A stretch of DNA of 64,000 nt from Panacibacter microcysteis (lineage in GTDB: Bacteria; Bacteroidota; Bacteroidia; Chitinophagales; Chitinophagaceae). Below the pieces are notes generated by a model. It searched no databases, had not been told where the DNA came from, and was given only the letters and a program-made list of their open reading frames with translations. The stretch is taken from contig NZ_JADWYR010000002.1 in the NCBI RefSeq assembly GCF_015831355.1, positions 682,001-746,000 of the forward strand, given 5' to 3'. Both the position numbers and the translations under genes were made by a program. Shown piece after piece: positions 16,841 to 25,361 of the stretch; position 1 is the stretch's first letter, and each line of letters opens with the position of its first letter.

Positions 16841-19423
16841 TTATTTTTTCTTTGCAGACTTTTTAGTAGCTGCTTTTTTGGTAGCTGCTTTCTTTGGGGC
16901 GGCAGATTTTTTGGCTGCTTTTTTTACAAAGGCATCAGGTACCTGCTGCTCTATCATTTTCTTTATTTCATCAATGTTAATGGCAGAAAGATCGTCTGCT
17001 GTGTACTTTTCATTATCTGCCTTGCGGCCGATCTTCAGCATTTTTTTGCCGAAGCGTATAAACGGACCCCACCGGCCATTCTCAATAGAAATTTTTTCAT
17101 CGGGCCACTGTTGTATGTAGCGGTTGCTTTCTTTTTCAAGCTTCTTTTCAATCAGGTCTTCACAATCTTTTTGTGTAAGCTTATCAAAGTTGTACGCACG
17201 TGGAATATTAATGAAAAGATTGTCCCACTTGATGAAAGGGCCAAAACGGCCTTTGCCTTTTGTAACCGGTTTACCGTCGTACGTGGCAATTGGCGCATCG
17301 GCTGTTTGCTTTTCGGTGATGAGTGCAATGGCCCTGTTAAGCTCTACATCCAGCGGGTCTTCGCCACGCGGCAGTGAAATAAAATCTTCGCCCCATTTTA
17401 CATAGGGGCCAAACCTGCCCGCATTTACAGACACTTCTTTGCCTTCATATTCCCCCAATGTAAGCGGCAGTTTAAAGAGCTCCATTGCTTCGTCGTACGT
17501 AATGGTCTCAATACTTTGTGTAGGTCGCAGTTTGGCAAAGCGCGGTTTTTCTTCATCGTTTGCATCACCAATCTGTATCATGGGGCCAAACCGGCCAATC
17601 CTGGCCACTACTTTTTTACCACTTGCAGGGTCTGTACCAATCTCACGCTCGCCCTTTACACGCTCTGCATTTTCAAGTGTGTTATCTATATCTTTTTTAA
17701 ACGGCTTGTAAAAGCCGTCTACCATTTTAGTCCATTGTTTTTTTCCCCCGGCTATTTCGTCAAATTCTTCTTCTATGCGGGCAGTAAAGCCATAGTCCAT
17801 TACATCGTTAAAATACTGGCTTAAAAAATCTGTAACTACAAGGCCGAGGTCGGTAGGGAAAAGTTTTGATTTTTCTGCACCGGTATTCTCCTGTTGTATA
17901 GATTTAGACAGCTGATCATTTACCAGTACCAGCACCTGGAAATCTCTTTTAACGCCTTCTTTGTCGCGCTTTTCCACATAACCTCTTTTGAGAATAGTAG
18001 AGATCGTTGGTGCATAGGTAGATGGCCTGCCTATGCCAAGTTCTTCGAGTTTTTTTACCAGCGATGCTTCTGTATATCTTGGTGCCGGCCTTGTAAAACG
18101 TTCTACTGCTTTCATCTCCTTTAGTTCAGGTTGCTGGCCAACGGTGAGCGGAGGTAAAACGCCTTCTGCTTCTTCATCGTTTACATCATCGTCATCGCGG
18201 TCTTCCATATACACTTTCAGAAAGCCGTCGAATTTTAATACTTCTCCCTGTGCGGTAAGCTCTGCTTTGTTAGAAGATACATCAATTTTAGCAATGGTCT
18301 TTTCGAGTTCAGCATCAGCCATCTGGCTGGCCATTGTGCGTTTCCAGATAAGATCATACAAACGTCTCAGTTCGTCCTCGGGCACAGAAGTATTTTCCAT
18401 GTAGGTAGGGCGTATGGCTTCGTGTGCCTCCTGTGCGTTTTCATTTTTGTTTTTGTAGCGGCGGGTTTGTGCATACTTATCACCATACATAGCGGTGATC
18501 TGCGCTTTGGCGGCCTGTATAGCAGTATCGCTAAGGTTTACACTATCTGTACGCATGTATGTTATGTAACCGCTTTCATACAACTTTTGTGCAAGCAACA
18601 TTGTTTTGCTTACGCCATAACCCAGTTTGCGGCTGGCTTCCTGCTGTAATGTGGATGTGGTAAAAGGTGCTGCAGGTGATTTTCTCGCAGGCTTTACCTG
18701 TATGTCTTTTACTGTGTACTTTGCGCCGATACAGCTCTTTAAAAACTTTTCTGCGTTGGCTGCATCAGGTTGTCTTGTTCCTTCTGCCTTAAAGGTTACG
18801 TTTCTGCCGGCAATATCATTTGCTGCAAATGCAGCTTCAATTTTAAAGTTGCTGGTAGAGGTAAAAGCATTGATCTCTCTTTCTCTTTCTGCAATAAGTC
18901 TTACGGCAACGCTTTGCACCCGGCCGGCACTTAACGATGAACCCATGCTCATCTTTCTCCATAGTACAGGGCTAAGTTCAAAACCCACAATACGGTCTAC
19001 CACGCGTCTTGCCTGCTGGGCGTTTACGAGGTTCATATCTACCGTGCGCGGATTGTTTACTGCTGCCCTTATTGCAGGCTTTGTAATCTCGTGGAAAACG
19101 ATTCGTTTTGTTTCTGCGGGATTAAGACCAAGCACTTCGCAGAGATGCCAGCTTATAGCTTCTCCTTCGCGGTCCTCATCCGTTGCCAGCCAAACCTCGT
19201 CGTGCTTTTTGGATAATTGTTTCAGTTCACTAACTACGCGTTGTTTATCATCAGGAACCTTGTAGCGCGGCAGGTAATTATTGTTAACATCAATGCCCAT
19301 TTCATCTTTTTCAAGATCCCGGATATGACCATAGCTGCTTTTAACGGTAAAATCTTTACCGAGTATTTTTTCAATGGTTTTTGCTTTTGCCGGAGACTCA
19401 ACAATCAATAAGTTTTTTGCCAT
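16841..19423 (-). CDS. topA: DNA topoisomerase I (type IA)
   Basis: This 860-residue type IA topoisomerase relaxes negative supercoils. The TOPRIM domain is N-terminal (LLIVESPAKAKTIEKIL and the metal-binding DEDREGE at 82-88). The catalytic tyrosine is Y289 in GYITYMRTDSVNLS. After the core, the C-terminal half has repeated topoisomerase C-terminal modules (GRFGPMIQIGD, AGRFGPYVKWGEDFISLP, GRFGPFIKWDNLFINIP, GRWGPFIRFGKKMLKI) instead of zinc fingers. It ends in a Lys/Ala tail (KKAATKKAATKKSAKKK) likely to bind DNA. The start is the ATG at 19423. The long upstream leader may contain a promoter (19634-19663). Confidence 0.97.
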   Translation of the reverse strand: MAKNLLIVESPAKAKTIEKILGKDFTVKSSYGHIRDLEKDEMGIDVNNNYLPRYKVPDDKQRVVSELKQLSKKHDEVWLATDEDREGEAISWHLCEVLGLNPAETKRIVFHEITKPAIRAAVNNPRTVDMNLVNAQQARRVVDRIVGFELSPVLWRKMSMGSSLSAGRVQSVAVRLIAEREREINAFTSTSNFKIEAAFAANDIAGRNVTFKAEGTRQPDAANAEKFLKSCIGAKYTVKDIQVKPARKSPAAPFTTSTLQQEASRKLGYGVSKTMLLAQKLYESGYITYMRTDSVNLSDTAIQAAKAQITAMYGDKYAQTRRYKNKNENAQEAHEAIRPTYMENTSVPEDELRRLYDLIWKRTMASQMADAELEKTIAKIDVSSNKAELTAQGEVLKFDGFLKVYMEDRDDDDVNDEEAEGVLPPLTVGQQPELKEMKAVERFTRPAPRYTEASLVKKLEELGIGRPSTYAPTISTILKRGYVEKRDKEGVKRDFQVLVLVNDQLSKSIQQENTGAEKSKLFPTDLGLVVTDFLSQYFNDVMDYGFTARIEEEFDEIAGGKKQWTKMVDGFYKPFKKDIDNTLENAERVKGEREIGTDPASGKKVVARIGRFGPMIQIGDANDEEKPRFAKLRPTQSIETITYDEAMELFKLPLTLGEYEGKEVSVNAGRFGPYVKWGEDFISLPRGEDPLDVELNRAIALITEKQTADAPIATYDGKPVTKGKGRFGPFIKWDNLFINIPRAYNFDKLTQKDCEDLIEKKLEKESNRYIQQWPDEKISIENGRWGPFIRFGKKMLKIGRKADNEKYTADDLSAINIDEIKKMIEQQVPDAFVKKAAKKSAAPKKAATKKAATKKSAKKK

Positions 19424-19553
19424 GCTTAGCTTTAATTTTTGTGAGACGGGGCTGCATAATACTGCTCAAAGCCTTTTACAGCCTTACCGCCAGCCGGCGG
19501 TCCGCATATTTCGGCGTTTAAAACATTGTGCAATATCTGCGTGTAGTTTCCCT

Positions 19554-19580
19554 AAAAAACACCAGGATAGTAAGCCTGGT
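19554..19580 (-). other. Hairpin with T run in the topA leader
   Basis: On the minus strand ACCAGG and CCTGGT pair around an 8-nt loop, and GTTTTTT follows. The 6-bp stem is short for a terminator. It could end transcription from the upstream hydrolase gene or act as a weak attenuator ahead of topA. Confidence 0.4.
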
Positions 19581-19633
19581 TTGTCCGTTTTTAGCGTGGG
19601 TAAAAATAGCTTTACACCCATTTCACTTTTGTG

Positions 19634-19663
19634 CAATATTAGTTCAATCATTTAAAACACAAA
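19634..19663 (-). promoter_or_regulatory. Candidate Bacteroidota sigma-A promoter for topA
   Basis: On the minus strand TTTG (19663-19660) is followed after 18 nt by TAATATTG (19641-19634), one mismatch from TAnnTTTG. It would give a leader of about 200 nt before topA. Confidence 0.35.
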
Positions 19664-19742
19664 AAAAACCACTGGTTGCGGCTGGCTTACCAGCTTTTTT
19701 AAAACCGCAGGTTTGCATAAAGTGAGAAAGCGTATTTGAAGG

Positions 19743-20609
19743 TTACTGTTGTTGCTTTAAGAAGTCTACGATCATTTTTTGAATGCCTGCATCGCGGTAA
19801 ATTTTATTGTGTCCTAAACCCGAGGTGGTAACAAATTTAATGTAAGGCAAACCCTCTTCCTGTATTTTCAATGTATCGGAGTAAGGGCATATAAGATCGT
19901 CTGTATCATGTATCCAAAGAATGTTTGCTTTAAAGTGATGTACGGCACGGGAGGTTGAATACCATGCTGGTGGAAGCCCACGTGTACGCTCTATTTCTTC
20001 ATTCACCATAAGCCTGTAACTAAGGGGCAGGTTTAGCAGGCGGAAAAAAATATCAAGTTGAGAGGTAGTTTCTGTTGCAGGTGCAATCAGCACCACATTT
20101 TTTTTAGCATCGTTGATCTTTTCCATCGCAAAGGAGGTGGCCATGCCGCCAACCGAATGTGCGATAATGCCATCCAACGGCCCGAAACGGTTTTCTATCT
20201 CAACAATGATATCGCCATAAACAGCCGCATTTAAAAATTTTCCCTCACTTTGCCCGTGACCCTGCGCATCAAAAGCAAGTACGGTAAAATGCTGTTGTGT
20301 TAAGAGTTGTATGTATTTTTCAAAACGGTAAGCACAACTATTCATACCATGGCAAATCAACACAGTTGGGGCACCCTGCACATTGCTTTTCCACCTGAAG
20401 CCTCTTATGTTGAAACCGTTAAAGTCAAACGACAGTTTTTCGGCCTTATGAAAAATTGCAGGCCGTTCTGCCTTACGGTGTGTGAGGTATGGTGTAAAGA
20501 ATAACTTGAGAAAAGATGCAGCCGCCTTTTGCGGTGAAAACTTTTGTATTATTTTGAACTTTGTACTGTAAAGCTTTATAATAATACGCTGTGTTAAACT
20601 GAATTGCAT
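19743..20609 (-). CDS. Alpha/beta hydrolase
   Basis: This 288-residue protein has an alpha/beta-hydrolase fold: oxyanion strand VLICHGMNS, then FDAQGHGQSEG, the nucleophile elbow IIAHSVGGMA (Ser about residue 152; Ala replaces the usual first Gly of GxSxG), an Asp in HDTDDLICP (about 235-238) and the His in GLGHNKIYRD (about 267). It has no signal peptide, so it should be cytoplasmic; the substrate is unknown (esterase or lipase-like). The longest frame starts with a TTG at 20618, and I prefer the ATG at 20609. The gene is divergent from the DUF2520 gene, with only 13 nt between the start codons. Confidence 0.85.
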   Translation of the reverse strand: MQFSLTQRIIIKLYSTKFKIIQKFSPQKAAASFLKLFFTPYLTHRKAERPAIFHKAEKLSFDFNGFNIRGFRWKSNVQGAPTVLICHGMNSCAYRFEKYIQLLTQQHFTVLAFDAQGHGQSEGKFLNAAVYGDIIVEIENRFGPLDGIIAHSVGGMATSFAMEKINDAKKNVVLIAPATETTSQLDIFFRLLNLPLSYRLMVNEEIERTRGLPPAWYSTSRAVHHFKANILWIHDTDDLICPYSDTLKIQEEGLPYIKFVTTSGLGHNKIYRDAGIQKMIVDFLKQQQ

Positions 20610-20622
20610 AAACGTCAAAGAT

Positions 20623-21387
20623 ATGAAGGTAGTAATAATCGGCTCGGGAAATGTAGCAACTGTATTAGGTAAGATGATACATCATGCCGGGCATGCAATT
20701 GTACAGGTATATGGCAGAAATGCCGGCAGCGTGGCAAATGTGGCCGGTATATTATCAGCTGAAGCGGTTGTTGATGCAACTGCAATTGATGCAACCGCAG
20801 ATATCTACCTTATTGCTGTTAGTGATAATGCCATACAGGCTGTTGCCAAACAACTATCACCTAACAATAAAATTGTGGTACATACTTCGGGTGCGGCATC
20901 AAAAAGAATACTGGAAGGCTGCACAGCAAATTATGGCGTGTTGTACCCACTGCAAAGTATCCGTAAAGAAAAATTACATACGCCTGCTGTTCCCTTCCTG
21001 GTCGATGGCGCGAATGATTACACGCTGGAGTTGCTGAAGACTTTTGCTGCGGGTTTTTCGCCGTATGTATCCGTGGCTGATGATGAACAAAGGCTGCGGC
21101 TGCACATTGCGGCGGTGTTTGTATCAAACTTTACCAATCACCTGTATGCGGTTACACATGACTACTGCGATAAAGAGGCGGTACCCTTTAATATGCTTGT
21201 GCCATTGATACAGGAAACCGCACTGCGGTTGTCAGACTTCCCGGCCAGGGCAGTGCAAACCGGCCCTGCCATCAGGAATGACAACGATACTATAAACCGG
21301 CACCTGCACGAACTGGAAAACTACCCGGAAATGAAAATTTTGTATAAGCTGTTTACAGAAAGTATCAAGGGTACCTATCTAAAATAA
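20623..21387 (+). CDS. Rossmann-like / DUF2520 dinucleotide-binding protein
   Basis: This 254-residue protein starts with a classic NAD(P)-binding loop (VVIIGSGNVATVLG, residues 3-16), followed by YLIAVSDNAIQAVA and VVHTSGAAS. The C-terminal helical part (VFVSNFTNHLYAVTHDYC, PLIQETALRLSDFPARAVQTGPAIRND) is DUF2520. The fold resembles ketopantoate or pyrroline-carboxylate reductases, but no substrate is established. It is the first gene of a cluster (DUF2520, KdsC-like, UbiA-like, Maf, DUF2851), all on the plus strand, that I recall as conserved in Bacteroidota. Repeat copy 8 separates it from the next gene, so they may be separate transcripts. Confidence 0.85.
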   Translation: MKVVIIGSGNVATVLGKMIHHAGHAIVQVYGRNAGSVANVAGILSAEAVVDATAIDATADIYLIAVSDNAIQAVAKQLSPNNKIVVHTSGAASKRILEGCTANYGVLYPLQSIRKEKLHTPAVPFLVDGANDYTLELLKTFAAGFSPYVSVADDEQRLRLHIAAVFVSNFTNHLYAVTHDYCDKEAVPFNMLVPLIQETALRLSDFPARAVQTGPAIRNDNDTINRHLHELENYPEMKILYKLFTESIKGTYLK

Positions 21388-21729
21388 AAGTCCCCACCGG
21401 AAAACCAGGCAGGGAATTGTTATGAGCAAGCAACCGATCGTAAATGAGGGATCAAAATAAGGGATAATATTTCGAACAAACAAGTGTTAGTTATTTATTT
21501 TTTGAAAATATTTTTTCTTCTTTGATCAGTGGTTGACTTTCAGGCTGTTAACATTTGTGATGCCTGACCGCCCGACGCGCTGCAGCCGCCATAACAACCG
21601 AACCCCGAACCGAGCGTGGCAACAGGCGATGCCATTATTGGTGCTGCCGGCTTCATAAATATTCAACGGGTAATTACCACAATCCATTTGATATACTGCT
21701 GCAAGGTGCTTTACATTTGCAACCTTATT
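21388..21729. other. 342-bp intergenic region with repeat copy 8
   Basis: It contains the type C repeat at 21576-21650. The longest frame of the following KdsC-like gene extends into it from 21616, but that part translates repeat sequence. The first 150 bases are AT-rich with no recognisable terminator. Confidence 0.5.
21576..21650 (-). repeat. Dispersed intergenic repeat, copy 8 (type C core)
   Basis: The reverse-strand core GTTGCCACGCTCGGTTCGGG (21604-21623) nearly matches copy 1. The flanks (GGCATCGCCT; GGTTGTTATGGCGGCTGCAG) are those of the type A copies 2, 3 and 7, showing that the core was exchanged inside conserved flanks. Confidence 0.8.
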
Positions 21730-22251
21730 ATGAACGTACTCGAACTTTTTCAATCGGTTACCACTTTTGTTTTTGATGTTGACGGCGTTTTAACTGACGG
21801 CACTCTGCTTGTGATGCCCAACGGTCTTATGGCCCGCCGCATGAATATTAAAGATGGCTACGCCATGCAACTGGCTATAAAAAAGGGTTACAACGTGGTA
21901 ATTATTTCAGGCGGCAATTCCCCTGAAGTAGAGGAGCGGTTAAATAAACTGGGTGTAAAAGATGTATACATGCGGGTGGAAGACAAACGCACCGTGTTGC
22001 ACAATTATATGCAGCTGCACGACGTTTCGGTAAACCAACTATTGTTTATGGGCGATGATGTGCCCGACCTGGAGGTAATGCATGTTGTTGGAATGCCTTG
22101 CTGCCCCTGCGATGCCGTGATTGAAGTAAAAGGTATCTCAAAATATATTTCACCTTTTAAAGGTGGCGAAGGTTGTGTAAGAGATGTAATTGAGAAAGTG
22201 ATGAAACTGCGCAACCACTGGAGCATAGACACGCATATCAGGGCACAATAA
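21730..22251 (+). CDS. HAD-family phosphatase, KdsC-like (KDO 8-phosphate phosphatase type)
   Basis: The ATG at 21730 gives 173 residues, the usual KdsC length. Motif I is FDVDGVLTDG (15-24, nucleophile and acid/base Asp 16/18), the second motif contains IISGG, the Lys is in VKDVY/EDKRT, and the Mg-binding GDDVPDLEVM follows. KdsC removes phosphate from KDO-8-P for lipopolysaccharide core synthesis. Members in this gene neighbourhood are often annotated only as HAD hydrolase, so the substrate is inferred. The C-terminal FKGGEGCVRDVIEKVM tail resembles that of KdsC tetramers. Confidence 0.85.
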   Translation: MNVLELFQSVTTFVFDVDGVLTDGTLLVMPNGLMARRMNIKDGYAMQLAIKKGYNVVIISGGNSPEVEERLNKLGVKDVYMRVEDKRTVLHNYMQLHDVSVNQLLFMGDDVPDLEVMHVVGMPCCPCDAVIEVKGISKYISPFKGGEGCVRDVIEKVMKLRNHWSIDTHIRAQ

Positions 22252-22305
22252 TTTTATCTGGTGGTTCCATTTCTTCCAGCTTATTTTGCACACTAAACTT
22301 TTTGT

Positions 22306-23244
22306 TTGAAACTGATCACAGCATTTGCACGTCTGGTACGCTGGCCAAACCTTGTTTTCATAGGTTTAACGCAGGCATTGTTTGTGTACTGCATTGTAAA
22401 ACCCATCTTTAGTGAAAGCCCGCTGCAGCCCAATGTGCATGGACTCAATTTTGTGCTTATCTCATTATCGTCTATCCTGATTGCTGCCGCCGGTTACATT
22501 ATCAACGATTATTTTGACCTGAATATTGACCTGGTAAACAAGCCGGATAAACTGGTGGTAGACAGGGTTATTAAAAGGCGCTGGGCCATTCTCTGGCATA
22601 TTCTGCTAAGTGCGGCAGGTATTGCCATCGGTTTTTACATAGATTTTACCAGTAAAATATGGCTGCTCGGTTTTTCCAATGCCATCTGCGTGGCAGTACT
22701 GTTTGTTTATTCCACCACATTTAAAAGAAAGTTGCTGATAGGCAACCTGCTTATTTCGTTGCTGACCGCATGGGTCATTCTTGTAGTGGCGTGGTGTGAG
22801 TACAATCATCTCATCCATTTAAAGAACGGGCTGCATGCAGAAAAGATTCTGCGCGAAACCTTTTTATATGCTGGCTTTGCATTTGTTATTTCACTTATAC
22901 GGGAAGTGGTAAAAGATATGGAAGATGTGGAAGGAGACAGGCGTTACGGGTGCACCACTATGCCCATTGCATGGGGCATCAATGCTACCAAGGTTTTTGT
23001 GGGTGTATGGCTAGTGGTGCTCATTGCCGTGCTGGTCATCGTGCAGGTGTATGCCATGCAGCTGGGCTGGTACTGGAGCGTGGCATATTGCATTGCTGCG
23101 ATCATTATACCGCTGTTGTGGATTTTCAGGAAATTATTCAGCGCAAACAAACCGGATGATTATCATCGCCTGAGCACTGTTATAAAACTCGTAATGTTTG
23201 CCGGCATTCTCTCCATGATCTTCTTCAGAATTTACCGCACGTAA
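22306..23244 (+). CDS. UbiA-family prenyltransferase (geranylgeranylglycerol-phosphate geranylgeranyltransferase-like)
   Basis: This 312-residue membrane protein has about nine hydrophobic helices. The first Asp-rich motif, NDYFDLNIDLVNKPDK (67-82), and the second, KDMEDVEGDRRYG (about 205-217), bind the prenyl diphosphate through Mg2+. I place it with the geranylgeranylglycerol-phosphate synthase-like branch that Bacteroidota carry beside the KdsC-like and Maf genes, which suggests a lipid rather than a quinone acceptor. The acceptor is inferred. The start is a TTG at 22306 (reading MKLITAFARLVRWPN), since no ATG precedes the first helix. It lies 54 bp after the KdsC-like gene, so the two probably form an operon. 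Confidence 0.85.
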   Translation: MKLITAFARLVRWPNLVFIGLTQALFVYCIVKPIFSESPLQPNVHGLNFVLISLSSILIAAAGYIINDYFDLNIDLVNKPDKLVVDRVIKRRWAILWHILLSAAGIAIGFYIDFTSKIWLLGFSNAICVAVLFVYSTTFKRKLLIGNLLISLLTAWVILVVAWCEYNHLIHLKNGLHAEKILRETFLYAGFAFVISLIREVVKDMEDVEGDRRYGCTTMPIAWGINATKVFVGVWLVVLIAVLVIVQVYAMQLGWYWSVAYCIAAIIIPLLWIFRKLFSANKPDDYHRLSTVIKLVMFAGILSMIFFRIYRT

Positions 23245-23255
23245 TTTTTTATGTA

Positions 23256-23345
23256 CCCGGCAGTTGTCTTTTATGGCATCGCCTCTTGCGTCGCACTCTT
23301 GTACTACATATCTTTTTTCAGCAGTTCCGGTTGCACCTACGCATG
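23256..23345 (+). repeat. Dispersed intergenic repeat, copy 9 (type B)
   Basis: The core is 23285-23304, one mismatch to GTTGCGTCGCACTCTTGTAC. The left flank CCCGGCAGTTGT...TATGGCATCGCCT is the same as for type A copies, so the type B core shares type A flanks. Confidence 0.8.
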
Positions 23346-23446
23346 TTTTTTGTACCGGCTGATCTTTGTGTGAAGACCGGCTGCCGCTTAAAACCTGTGC
23401 CTGTTAAAACCATTTATGCACTAACATTGCAGCTAGTTTTTTATCA

Positions 23447-24016
23447 ATGAATAAAATAATACTAGCCTCACAATCGCCCCGCAGAAAGCAATTGCTCGAA
23501 TGGGCCGAAGTACATTTTGATATTGTTATACAGCCAACAGATGAAAGCTTTCCCGCCTCCATGCCTGTTGAAGAAGTACCTGTACACATTGCTTTACACA
23601 AGGCAAAAGCTGTGCAGTCATTACTTACGCCTGCACAGCAGGAGCAAACCATACTGGCTGCAGATACGGTGGTGGTATTGGATAACCGCATCATCGGCAA
23701 GCCGCAACACCGGGCTGATGCAATCGCCATTCTTGCTGCCTTATCAGGTAATACACACAGGGTAATTACCGGTGTTGTACTGGTGAAAGCAACGAACGTT
23801 ATTTCGTTTGCAGATATTACCACGGTCCACTTCCATCAGCTAACGCAGGAACAGATTACTTTTTATATTGACAAATACCAGCCATATGACAAAGCCGGCG
23901 CTTATGCTATACAGGAATGGATCGGTGTCGTTGGCATCAAAAGCGTGGAAGGAGATTTTTATAATGTAATGGGTTTGCCGGTAAGCAGGGTGGTGCAGGA
24001 ACTGGCAAAACTTTAA
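23447..24016 (+). CDS. maf: Maf-like nucleotide pyrophosphatase
   Basis: This 189-residue protein starts with the Maf signature LASQSPRRKQLL (residues 6-17). It continues with ALHKAKAV, the conserved ILAADTVVVLDNRIIGKP, SGNTHRVITGVVL, and the C-terminal YDKAGAYAIQEWIGVVGIKSVEGDFYNVMGLP. Maf proteins hydrolyse non-canonical or canonical nucleoside triphosphates to monophosphates in the cytoplasm (dTTP/UTP or modified bases depending on subfamily). The start is the ATG at 23447. It is followed within 75 bp by the DUF2851 gene. Confidence 0.93.
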   Translation: MNKIILASQSPRRKQLLEWAEVHFDIVIQPTDESFPASMPVEEVPVHIALHKAKAVQSLLTPAQQEQTILAADTVVVLDNRIIGKPQHRADAIAILAALSGNTHRVITGVVLVKATNVISFADITTVHFHQLTQEQITFYIDKYQPYDKAGAYAIQEWIGVVGIKSVEGDFYNVMGLPVSRVVQELAKL

Positions 24017-24089
24017 TCCGGGTAAATGTTTGTTGTTTGAGCGTTTAATTTTAGTTTGGCAGCTCAGACAAACAAATCCCTGGACCTTT

Positions 24090-25361
24090 ATGAATGAAAG
24101 ATTGCTGCAATTCATCTGGCAGTTCCAGTATTTTAATAAAGATAACCTGCGCTGCACTGACGGGCGCCTGCTGCACATTCAGCATCCCGGTATTCCAAAC
24201 ACGAACCAGGGCCCTGATTTTTCAGCAGGCAGCATAATGATTGACAATATTAAATGGGTTGGTAATATTGAACTGCACATCAAAGCTTCTGACTGGTACA
24301 GTCATCAGCACCAGCACGATAAAAATTACAGCAACATTATTTTACATGTGGTATGGCAAAATGATGTACCTCTAACCGGAGACAGTAAAAGGCCTGTAGC
24401 AACTCTGGAGCTGGAGCCACTTGTTCCTGTAATGATGCTCCACTATTACGAAAGACTAATGCATGCGCAGGGTTTTGTGCCCTGCCGGAAAGAGCTGCCG
24501 TTGCTTTCAGCAATTGGCTGGCTTGGCTGGAAAGAGCGGCTGGTGGCTGAAAGGCTGCAGCGTAAAGCTGCTGTAGTATTGGATTTGTTCAAAGAGTCGG
24601 GCAACCATTGGGAAGAGGTTTTCTGGTGGCTGCTGGCGGGAAATTTCGGCGTAAAAGTGAATGCGCAGTTGTTTGAACAGGTTGCTAAAAGTATTCCGCT
24701 AAACATACTCGCGAAACATAAAAACCAGTTGATACAGATTGAATGTTTGTTATTTGGTCAATCAGGATTACTCAACGGTTCTTTTTTGGAAGACTATCCA
24801 AACTTATTACAAAGGGAGTATACATTTCTTGCAGCCAAGTATGCATTAACGCCTGTAAACAAAGCGCCTGATTTTTTACGTATGCGGCCGGCAAACTTTC
24901 CTACGGTGCGGTTGGCCCAACTGGCTGCGCTGGTCTACACAAGCTCACACCTTTTTTCAAAAATACTCGAAGTTACTTCTGTCACAGAACTGTACAGCCT
25001 TTTCAATACAACGGCAAACGACTACTGGCATTATCATTACACGTTTGATGAACCAACAACGTATAAACCAAAAAATCTTGGTAAGGCGATGATGAGTAAC
25101 CTTATCATAAATACCATTGTACCGGTAATGTTTGCCTATGGCTTATACCATAAAAAGCAGGAGGTAAAAGAAACTGCTATCGGTTTTTTGCAGGCGTTGC
25201 CGGCAGAAACAAACAGTATACTCCATGAATGGAAAACGTTGGGTGTAAGTAACACAACCGCATTTGACTCCCAGGCATTGCTGGAACTAAAGCATGAATA
25301 CTGCGACGGGCGTCATTGCTTACGCTGTGCAGTTGGTAACAGGCTTCTGAAGCAGGCGTAA
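24090..25361 (+). CDS. DUF2851 family protein
   Basis: The chosen ATG at 24090 gives a 423-residue protein starting MNERLLQFIWQFQYFNKDNL, the conserved N-terminus of DUF2851; an upstream TTG at 24030 only adds 20 residues. Visible blocks are HPGIPNTNQGPDFSAGSI, WVGNIELHIKASDWYSHQHQHDKNYSNIILHVVW (a PD-(D/E)XK-like core with Asp/Glu and Lys) and a Cys-rich end (EYCDGRHCLRCAVGN). It is probably a cytoplasmic nucleic-acid-related protein, but no function is established. The stop codon directly abuts the stop codon of the convergent adenine deaminase gene. Confidence 0.85.
   Translation: MNERLLQFIWQFQYFNKDNLRCTDGRLLHIQHPGIPNTNQGPDFSAGSIMIDNIKWVGNIELHIKASDWYSHQHQHDKNYSNIILHVVWQNDVPLTGDSKRPVATLELEPLVPVMMLHYYERLMHAQGFVPCRKELPLLSAIGWLGWKERLVAERLQRKAAVVLDLFKESGNHWEEVFWWLLAGNFGVKVNAQLFEQVAKSIPLNILAKHKNQLIQIECLLFGQSGLLNGSFLEDYPNLLQREYTFLAAKYALTPVNKAPDFLRMRPANFPTVRLAQLAALVYTSSHLFSKILEVTSVTELYSLFNTTANDYWHYHYTFDEPTTYKPKNLGKAMMSNLIINTIVPVMFAYGLYHKKQEVKETAIGFLQALPAETNSILHEWKTLGVSNTTAFDSQALLELKHEYCDGRHCLRCAVGNRLLKQA

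Larger units (their letters stand above)
19424..19742. other. 319-bp region between the hydrolase 3' end and topA
   Basis: Both neighbours are on the minus strand. The region holds a candidate topA promoter and a short hairpin in the would-be topA leader; otherwise I see no gene. The small plus-strand frames have no family resemblance. Confidence 0.5.

Noticed and set aside
18627-19265. 212-residue plus-strand frame opposite topA
   Set aside because: It is a shadow of the topA coding strand; the minus-strand frame has all topoisomerase motifs.
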